This document shows, one piece after another, positions 58,664 through 64,000 of a DNA stretch of 64,000 nucleotides. The notes under the pieces were generated by a model. That model had not been told where the DNA came from, did not search any database, and worked only from the letters and a program-made list of their open reading frames with translations. The number at the start of each line of letters is the position of its first letter. Position 1 is the first letter of the stretch. Made by a program: the position numbers and the translations under genes. The DNA is from Streptomyces flavofungini (GTDB lineage Bacteria > Actinomycetota > Actinomycetes > Streptomycetales > Streptomycetaceae): contig NZ_CP128846.1 in the NCBI RefSeq assembly GCF_030388665.1, forward strand, positions 5,220,501 to 5,284,500. The letters are read 5' to 3'.

Positions 58664-59730
58664 GGCGGCGCACAGCGGTCGTCTCGACGGTCGTCGCGCT
58701 GCTCGCGGTCACCGGCGCCGGTTTCGCCGTCACCGGGTTCGGCGGGTCGGGCGGCGACGACGGCGGCTCGACGCGGAGCACGGATCTGCCGCCCGCCACC
58801 GCGGCCGTCGAGCGCGGCGACCTCAGCAGCGGCACCCAGGTCGACGGCACCCTCGGCTACGCCAAGGAACGCAAGGTCAACGCGGGTGCCGCGGGCATCC
58901 TCACCCGCACCCCTGGCACGGGCGACACCATCCGGCGCGACGGACGCCTGTACGAGGTCAACGGAGTGCCCGTACGCCTGATGTACGGCACGGTGCCCAT
59001 GTACCGCACCCTCAAGCCGGGCTCCGAGGGCGAGGACGTACGGCAGCTGGAGCTGAACCTCCAGGCGCTCGGGTACGCGGCCGGGCTCGCTGTCGACGAG
59101 GAGTACACGGCGGGCACGGCGGCCGCCGTGAAGCGCTGGCAGAAGGCGCACGAGCGGCGGCGGACGGGGCGGGTCGAGCCGGGCGACATCGCCTTCTCGC
59201 CGTCGGCGGTGCGCGTGAAGTCCGTGGCCGCGGCGGTCGGCGACCAGGTCTCGCCCGGCCGTCCGGTGCTGACGACGACGGCGTCCGAGCGCGTCGTGCG
59301 GTTCCAGCTCGACGTGGCCGACGGGAAGCTGGCGAAGGTCGGCACGAAGGTCGAGGTGTCGCTTCCGGACGGCTCGACGGCGTCCGGCCGGGTCGCCGCG
59401 GTCGGCAGGACCGCGAAGCCCGGGGACGACCCGGCCGACAAGACCCCGAAGATCCCGGTGACGGTGTCCTTCAACGACCCGTCCGACGTCCGCGGCTTCG
59501 ACCAGTCCCCGGTCACCGTGAACCTCACCGGCGAGACCCGTGAGGGCGTCCTGTCCGTCCCCGTCAACGCCCTCCTCGCGCTGCCCGGCGGCGGCTACGG
59601 CGTCCAGGTCGTCGCCGACGGGAAGGCCCGCCAAGTGCGCGTGCGGCTCGGCATGTTCGGCTCGGGCCGGGTCGAGGTGAGCGGCGGCGGGCTGCGGGCC
59701 GGGATGAAGGTCGGGGTGCCGAAGATATGA
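58660..59730 (+). CDS. periplasmic-adaptor-like protein with peptidoglycan-binding domain
   Basis: 356 residues from ATG 58660. N-terminal anchor TAVVSTVVALLAVTGAGFAVTG, then a split barrel-sandwich (GTLGYAKERKVNAGAAGILT), an inserted PG_binding_1 repeat (GSEGEDVRQLELNLQALGYA), and beta-barrel parts with SLPDGSTASGRVAAVGR. This is the HlyD/MacA-like adaptor of Gram-positives. Overlaps the lipoprotein and the ATPase genes (ATGA both times). Connects the exporter to the wall. Confidence 0.88.
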   Translation: MRRRTAVVSTVVALLAVTGAGFAVTGFGGSGGDDGGSTRSTDLPPATAAVERGDLSSGTQVDGTLGYAKERKVNAGAAGILTRTPGTGDTIRRDGRLYEVNGVPVRLMYGTVPMYRTLKPGSEGEDVRQLELNLQALGYAAGLAVDEEYTAGTAAAVKRWQKAHERRRTGRVEPGDIAFSPSAVRVKSVAAAVGDQVSPGRPVLTTTASERVVRFQLDVADGKLAKVGTKVEVSLPDGSTASGRVAAVGRTAKPGDDPADKTPKIPVTVSFNDPSDVRGFDQSPVTVNLTGETREGVLSVPVNALLALPGGGYGVQVVADGKARQVRVRLGMFGSGRVEVSGGGLRAGMKVGVPKI

Positions 59731-60557
59731 ACGCGCGGCCTGTTCGGGCGACGGTCGGACAGGGGGCGTACGGGGACGGCCGCCCCGCCCCCCGACCTGT
59801 CGTCCGCCTCACCGGTGTCACCAAGGAGTACCCGGGCGGTGTCGCCGCCCTGCGCGGAGTCGACCTCGATGTGGCTCAGGGCGAACTCCTCGCCATCGTC
59901 GGCCCGTCGGGCTCGGGCAAGTCGACGCTGCTGCACATCGTCGGCACGCTGGACCGGCCGACCGCCGGGACGGTCGAGATCGCCGGACACGATGTGGCGT
60001 CCCTCTCGGACCGCAGCCTGTCCGCACTGCGCGCCTCCCGCATCGGCTTCGTGTTCCAGGCCTTCCACCTCGTCCCCGGCGTCAGCGCCCGCGACAACGT
60101 GGCCGAGGGCCTGCTCTACTCCGGCCTGCCGCGCGCCGTGCGCAGGGCCCGCGCCGCCGAGGCCCTGGACCGGGTCGGCCTCGCCGACCGGATGCGGCAC
60201 CGGCCGCACGAGCTGTCCGGCGGCCAGAAGCAGCGCGTCGCCATCGCCCGCGCGGTCGTCGGCGAGCCGGACCTGCTGCTCGCCGACGAACCCACCGGAG
60301 CTCTCGACTCCGCCTCCGGCGAGTCGGTCATCGAACTCCTCCACGGCCTCAACTCCGAGGGCGCGACCATCGCCGTCATCACGCACGACGGGCAGATCGC
60401 GGACCGGCTGCCCCGGCAGGTGCGGATCCGCGACGGCCGGGTGGTCCACGACGGCGGCCCGCCGGTCCAGGACGTACCGGGGCGAGGGCCGGTCCAGGAC
60501 GTACCGGGGCGAGGGCCGGTCCAGGACGTACGAGGACAGGGAGCCGTGGCGCGATGA
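59727..60557 (+). CDS. ABC transporter ATPase, MacB/LolD-like
   Basis: 276 residues. Walker A GPSGSGKST, Q-loop GFVFQAFHL, signature LSGGQKQRVAIARA, Walker B LLLADEPTGALD and H-loop VITHD. The C-terminus carries three nine-residue units (PVQDVPGRG twice and PVQDVRGQG), coded by 27-bp repeats at about 60463-60540, beyond the usual end of the domain. ATG overlaps the adaptor stop. Powers the permease that follows. Confidence 0.93.
   Translation: MNARPVRATVGQGAYGDGRPAPRPVVRLTGVTKEYPGGVAALRGVDLDVAQGELLAIVGPSGSGKSTLLHIVGTLDRPTAGTVEIAGHDVASLSDRSLSALRASRIGFVFQAFHLVPGVSARDNVAEGLLYSGLPRAVRRARAAEALDRVGLADRMRHRPHELSGGQKQRVAIARAVVGEPDLLLADEPTGALDSASGESVIELLHGLNSEGATIAVITHDGQIADRLPRQVRIRDGRVVHDGGPPVQDVPGRGPVQDVPGRGPVQDVRGQGAVAR
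60463..60543 (+). repeat. 27-bp tandem repeat, three units, at ATPase 3' end
   Basis: Two identical units and one variant of GGTCCAGGACGTACCGGGG with CGAGGGCC, coding PVQDVPGRG. The repeat adds a tail after the last conserved strand. Likely a slippage product. Confidence 0.8.
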
Positions 60558-61768
60558 CCGCAGACCGTACTCGGCGCGGGCGGCTGCGCGCCGCCCGGCT
60601 CAGCCCGCGCGACATCGCCCACGTCGGCGCGTCCGGCCTGCGCAGCCGCCCGATGCGCGTGGTCCTTTCCGCCCTCGGCATCGCGATCGGCATCGCCACG
60701 ATGGTCGCGGTGGTCGGCGTCTCGGCCTCCAGTAAGGCCCAACTCCTCCAAAAACTCGACAGGTTGGGTACGAACATGCTGGTGGCCGCGCCCGGTGACC
60801 CGCTGTTCTCCGGCGAGGAGCCGAAGCTGCCCAAGGACGCGGTGGGGCGGGTCTCCCGCATCGAGGGCGTCGAGGACGTCGGCGCCACCGGCGACCTCGA
60901 ACGCACGGTGCGGCGCAGCGAGAAGATCCCCGAGGGCGAGACGGGCGGCATCGCCGTCAAGGCGGCCACGGAGGACCTCCTGAAGGTCCTGCGCGGCCGG
61001 ACGGCGAGCGGCACCTGGCTGAACGCGGCCAACTCCCGCTATCCGTCGATCGTCCTCGGCCACGTCGCCGCCCGGCGCCTCGGCATCACCTCGCCGGGAC
61101 AGCAGGTGTGGGTCGACGACCGCTACTTCACGGTCATCGGCATCCTCGCGCCACTGCCCCTCGCCCCCGACATCGAACGCTCCGCCCTCACCGGCTGGGC
61201 CGCGGCGAAGTCGCTGCTCGGCTTCGACGGGCACCCGACGTCCCTGTACGAGCGCTCGGCCGACGACGCCGTGCACGACGTGCGCGCGCTGCTCGCCGCG
61301 TCGATCTCGCCCGAGAGCCCGCGCGACGTCAAGGTCACCGACCCGTCGGCCGCGCTCCAGGCGAAGGCCGACACGGAGGGCGCGTTCTCCACGCTGCTCC
61401 TCGGCCTCGGCGGCATCGCCCTCCTCGTGGGCGGCGTGGGCGTCGCCAACACCATGATCATCTCGGTCCTGGAGCGCCGCTACGAGATCGGCCTGCGCCG
61501 CTCCCTGGGCGCCACCCGCGGCCAGATCCGCGTCCAGTTCGTCACCGAGTCCCTCCTGCTGTCCGGCCTCGGCGGCCTCGCGGGCGTCGCGCTCGGCTCA
61601 GCGGCGACAGCCGCGTACGCCGCGTCCGGCGGGCTGCCCTGGGTGGTGCCCCTGTGGTCCGTCTCCACGGGCTTCGGCGCGACCCTGGTGATCGGCACGG
61701 TGGCGGGGCTGTACCCCGCGGTGCGGGCGGCGCGGCTGTCACCGACGCTGGCGTTGCACGCGGCGTAG
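60554..61768 (+). CDS. ABC permease, MacB/FtsX-type
   Basis: 404 residues, ATG overlapping the ATPase stop. One span near residues 35-55 (MRVVLSALGIAIGIATMVAVVG), a large outside domain (MacB_PCD), then three spans at the C-terminus with LLVGGVGVANTMIISVLERRYEIGLRRSLGATRGQI, the FtsX coupling helix. Exports a lipid, peptide or drug with the adaptor and lipoprotein. Last gene of the four-gene operon opposite the two-component system. Confidence 0.93.
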   Translation: MTADRTRRGRLRAARLSPRDIAHVGASGLRSRPMRVVLSALGIAIGIATMVAVVGVSASSKAQLLQKLDRLGTNMLVAAPGDPLFSGEEPKLPKDAVGRVSRIEGVEDVGATGDLERTVRRSEKIPEGETGGIAVKAATEDLLKVLRGRTASGTWLNAANSRYPSIVLGHVAARRLGITSPGQQVWVDDRYFTVIGILAPLPLAPDIERSALTGWAAAKSLLGFDGHPTSLYERSADDAVHDVRALLAASISPESPRDVKVTDPSAALQAKADTEGAFSTLLLGLGGIALLVGGVGVANTMIISVLERRYEIGLRRSLGATRGQIRVQFVTESLLLSGLGGLAGVALGSAATAAYAASGGLPWVVPLWSVSTGFGATLVIGTVAGLYPAVRAARLSPTLALHAA

Positions 61769-61830
61769 GGGGGCCGTCCCAGGCACTTTTTCCAGCACGC
61801 CCCGGCGAAGTATCCAGCCCGTCGTAGGGG

Positions 61831-61858
61831 TCCCCCTGCTCCTTGAGAGCTTGGGGGA
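61831..61858. terminator. TCCCCC...GGGGGA hairpin of a repeated Streptomyces element
   Basis: TCCCCC (61831-61836) pairs with GGGGGA (61853-61858), with an inner CTC/GAG stem. The element with its flank (CGAGGACGAGGCGCGCAGCG) is a repeated intergenic motif of Streptomyces as far as I know it. It lies between the convergent permease and PAS genes. Confidence 0.55.
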
Positions 61859-61986
61859 GATCGAGGACGAGGCGCGCAGCGCTGATTCGAGGGAGGACCG
61901 TCCCACCCGCCACGGGACACCCTCCCCCGGGGCCCGGGGCCCGGGGCGTCGGAGAAGGGGCGGGACCGGGGCGTCCCCGCGCGGAC

Positions 61987-63351
61987 CTACCCGCCCACCC
62001 CCGCCAGATCCAGCGCAGCCGCGACCCGCGCGGCGACACTCTCCGCGTACGCCGCGTCCGCCCGCTCGAACTGCGAACGGGCGGCCCCCCGCAGAAAGGT
62101 GATCACCCCAAGCGTCCGCCCCCGGCTCCGCAGCACCGCGCACAGCGCGTGGACGGACGACTCGGGCCACTGCCGGGCGAGGGCCCACTCCCGGGCCCGC
62201 GCGGGATCGTCGGTGGCGGCGGTGGCCCGCACCGACCCCACCCGCTCGACGCACTGCGGCGCCGGATGCCCCTCCGAGTACCGCAGCGGCAACCGCGCCT
62301 TGCCCGCGGGCTGGCAGGGCCCGGGCGCCCCGGCGGGGGTGACGACGGCCCGGACGAGCCGCAGCCGGGGCTCCTCGCTCTCGACGACGTCGACCAGGGC
62401 GTGATCGGCGAACCCGGCGAGGGCGAAGTCGAGTTGGACGGTGGCCGCCTCCATGGGGTCCTCGCACTCGGCGGCGGCCCGCGCGGCCCGGTGCAACTGC
62501 TGCGACCGGAAGCGCAGCTGGGACGCCTCGGCCTCCGTCTGCTTGGCCTCGGTGACGTCCAGGAACAGCCAGCCGACGCCCAGCGGCACGGGCTCCTCGG
62601 CGAGCGGCGACCCGAGCCGCAGGAACCCGCTGCGCCAGCAGCGCCGCTCCGGTTCGCCGCCGTCCCCGCGGACGGCGAGCCACATCTCCGCGGGGGCGGG
62701 CGGCGCGCCTTCCGCGAGCACGTGCGTGAGGGCGCTCTCCAGCTCCTCGACGCCCTGGGAGAGGACCTCGCCGAGCGGCCGCCCGAGGAGCGCCGTGCGC
62801 CCCATGCCGAGGGCGCGCGCGGCGTGGGCGTTCACCACGGCGGGCCGCAGATCGGCGTCGACGAGCACCACGCCCCACGAGGCGTTCTCGAACAGCGCCT
62901 CGCTCAGGGCGATGGACCGCTCCAGGTCGATCTGGGTGTGCACCTCGCTGAAGGCGCAGTACACCCCGCTCGGCTTGCCGTCGCCACCGCGCACGGCCGA
63001 GGTCTGGGTCCGCACGAGCACCCGCCCGCCGTCCTTCGTGAGCAGCGCGAACTCGTCGACCTGCCGCCCCGGCGCGTGCATGGCGGAGAGCAGCCGCCCT
63101 TCGACGTCCTCGGCGTCGGCGCTGCGGACCGCCCAGCCGGCGAACCCGCGCCGCCCGACCGCCTCCGCGGCCGACCAGCCGAGGATCCGCTCGGCCTCGC
63201 GGTTCCAGTGCGTCACGACTCCGTCGGCGTCGAACGCGCACAACGCGGCGTCCATCCCGTCGAGCAGCGCGGCGAGCAGCTCGGCCCCGCCGGGCTCGGG
63301 CTCCTCGGGGCCCAGTTCGTCGGTGGTTCCGCTCTGTCGGGAAGCACTCAC
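61987..63351 (-). CDS. PAS-PAS-GAF sensory protein
   Basis: 454 residues from GTG 63351. First PAS at about residues 25-140 (AALCAFDADGVVTHWNREAERILGWSAAEAVGR), second PAS at about 150-275 (WGVVLVDADLRPAVVNAHAARALGMGR), then a GAF domain at about 290-450 (ATVQLDFALAGFADHALVDVV). No kinase, cyclase or phosphatase domain follows, although PAS-GAF modules are often joined to PP2C phosphatases in this genus; this protein would act as a sensor or adaptor. Single gene. Confidence 0.85.
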   Translation of the reverse strand: MSASRQSGTTDELGPEEPEPGGAELLAALLDGMDAALCAFDADGVVTHWNREAERILGWSAAEAVGRRGFAGWAVRSADAEDVEGRLLSAMHAPGRQVDEFALLTKDGGRVLVRTQTSAVRGGDGKPSGVYCAFSEVHTQIDLERSIALSEALFENASWGVVLVDADLRPAVVNAHAARALGMGRTALLGRPLGEVLSQGVEELESALTHVLAEGAPPAPAEMWLAVRGDGGEPERRCWRSGFLRLGSPLAEEPVPLGVGWLFLDVTEAKQTEAEASQLRFRSQQLHRAARAAAECEDPMEAATVQLDFALAGFADHALVDVVESEEPRLRLVRAVVTPAGAPGPCQPAGKARLPLRYSEGHPAPQCVERVGSVRATAATDDPARAREWALARQWPESSVHALCAVLRSRGRTLGVITFLRGAARSQFERADAAYAESVAARVAAALDLAGVGG

Positions 63352-63482
63352 CCGGACCCCCCTGCAGGCTCTGTCCTCATCGTCCTCGTCGTCGGATCAT
63401 TCAACTTGAACGTGACACAGCCCACAGTAGGTTCCCGGAAGTTGAGGCAAATCGTTGCCGGACCAAGGTCTCAGAAAAACAG

Positions 63483-63512
63483 TTGAACGGCTCGGGCCGG
63501 GCTTTCTAGGGT
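63483..63512 (+). promoter_or_regulatory. promoter of the 12-codon ORF
   Basis: TTGAAC (63483-63488), an 18-bp spacer and TAGGGT (63507-63512). The expected transcript start near 63519 leaves a 27-nt leader that carries the full Shine-Dalgarno of the small ORF. Confidence 0.6.
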
Positions 63513-63545
63513 GAGTGTCACTTCGGAAAGGAGGTGGTTCGGCAG

Positions 63546-63584
63546 ATGTATGACTACCGGACGGAAGAGGTGACTGCGGGCTAG
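63546..63584 (+). CDS. 12-residue peptide ORF with an 11-nt Shine-Dalgarno
   Basis: ATG 63546 to TAG 63582-63584 codes MYDYRTEEVTAG. Upstream, GAAAGGAGGTG (63526-63536) is complementary over 11 nt to the 3' end of 16S rRNA, an unusually long match; nine bases separate it from the ATG. A promoter precedes it and a 14-bp inverted repeat follows. I remember short conserved ORFs of this type in Streptomyces but cannot name the gene. No larger gene follows on the plus strand in this window, so an uORF role is not obvious; a microprotein or ribosome-binding RNA is possible. Confidence 0.5.
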   Translation: MYDYRTEEVTAG

Positions 63585-63665
63585 CGGCCCGCCACCACAC
63601 TCAGTGCGGTGCCGGACCAGCGTGCGATCCATGTGCGCAGCCGGCCGAAATTCCAAGCAGTCACC

Positions 63666-63738
63666 CGACCCGCGAGCCGCCGGTACGTCCGGCCGGCTTC
63701 CCCGGCCTCACGGCAGGGGAACCACGGCTCGCGGGTCG
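63666..63738. other. 14-bp inverted repeat with 45-nt loop
   Basis: CGACCCGCGAGCCG (63666-63679) pairs with CGGCTCGCGGGTCG (63725-63738). The loop has further GC-rich structure (GGCCGG). It lies 80 bp after the 12-codon ORF and before the convergent membrane gene. May form the 3' end of the small-ORF transcript, a terminator, or a structured RNA. Confidence 0.55.
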
Positions 63739-63799
63739 CTGCGTGTCCGCCTCACCTCAGCCCCGCCCACCGCGCCGGCGGCCTTTGCCCAGCGCGCCC

Positions 63800-64000
63800 T
63801 CAGCCCTTGCTCACCGCCGCCAGGATCTCCGGCAGCCGCCGTGCCACCCGCGGCGCCGCGAGGCGCAGGCCCGCCACCGTGACGGCGGCTCCGTAGAGCG
63901 CCCCGAGGGGCAGCAGCACCCAGCTCGACGAGCCGTGGTCCGCGACGTGCAGCCAGATGGTGAAGGCGAGGACGGGCGCGCAGAGCACGGCCGCGGCGAT
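63800..64000 (-). CDS. membrane protein, C-terminal part
   Basis: Cut by the window edge; 66 codons are visible, ending at TGA 63800-63802. Two membrane spans (IAAAVLCAPVLAFTIWLHVA and SWVLLPLGALYGAAVTVAGLRLA) and a basic end (APRVARRLPEILAAVSKG). The pattern fits the last part of a Streptomyces ABC-type or other transport permease, but the family cannot be fixed from this piece. Confidence 0.6.
   Translation of the reverse strand: MAAAVLCAPVLAFTIWLHVADHGSSSWVLLPLGALYGAAVTVAGLRLAAPRVARRLPEILAAVSKG

Noticed and set aside
62000..63400. PP2C phosphatase or kinase domain in the PAS protein
   Set aside because: The chain ends after GAF; no metal-binding DG motifs or HisKA/HATPase blocks are visible.
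63397..63600. 67-codon minus-strand frame over the small ORF
   Set aside because: Antisense to the promoter and Shine-Dalgarno of the 12-codon ORF, no ribosome binding site of its own, unlikely composition.

Overview
The window reads as chromosome of a Streptomyces or a close relative. Base composition is extremely GC-rich, codons end in G or C, GTG and TTG starts are frequent, start/stop overlaps of the ATGA or GTGA type are common, several genes look leaderless, and XRE-DUF397 pairs and a DmdR1-type iron regulator are present. The gene content from serC through the acyl-CoA carboxylase cluster, citrate synthase, pdxH and dmdR1 resembles the core region of the S. coelicolor chromosome around SCO4366-SCO4394. 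That comparison is from memory and was not run as a search.

Layout. 1-7.9 kb: end of an NCS2 permease, a small ribbon-helix-helix protein, MarR with a drug-efflux MFS pump, a GNAT acetyltransferase, a 2H RNA phosphodiesterase with a 29-residue membrane peptide, an aldo/keto reductase, a remnant of a Uma2 gene, a second MarR divergent from an AhpD-like protein, and VOC and DUF1801 proteins. 8-16 kb: a membrane-anchored XRE protein, secreted proteins, a two-gene FG-GAP repeat operon and a DUF418 membrane protein. 16-22.4 kb: accessory-looking segment with an XRE-DUF397 pair, a replication-type HTH protein, a P-loop NTPase/TPR protein with a possible amyloid-type N-terminal motif, and a head-to-head pair of genes that have both lost their 5' ends. 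22.6-33 kb: a profilin-like protein, AraC regulator, MBL hydrolase, serine hydrolase, SGNH hydrolase, secreted propeller-like protein, and a second head-to-head truncated pair (golvesin-type cell-wall enzyme / TIGR01777 epimerase).

33-50 kb: TetR with a DrrAB-like ABC exporter, serC, a large FAD/Fe-S dehydrogenase, an EamA exporter, and a seven-gene operon (TIGR03084, AtuA, carboxyltransferase, biotin carboxylase, acyl-CoA dehydrogenase, enoyl-CoA hydratase, TetR) of the Atu/Liu type for branched or isoprenoid acyl-CoA breakdown, preceded by a TetR-like operator. 50-64 kb: cupin protein, citrate synthase, pdxH, alpha/beta hydrolase, dmdR1, SIS protein, a two-component system divergent from a MacAB-like export operon, a PAS/GAF protein, a 12-codon ORF behind a near-perfect anti-Shine-Dalgarno complement, and the end of a membrane protein.

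Most notable: (1) a protein that aligns by eye with eukaryotic profilins over its whole C-terminal 125 residues; (2) two divergent gene pairs each fused by a deletion that removed both 5' ends; (3) three convergent gene pairs sharing a single CTAG as overlapping TAG stops; (4) an in-frame 47-codon tail after the biotin carboxylase stop that would restore the operon's GTGA overlap; (5) the 12-codon ORF with its 11-nt SD; (6) many short tandem repeats at gene ends.
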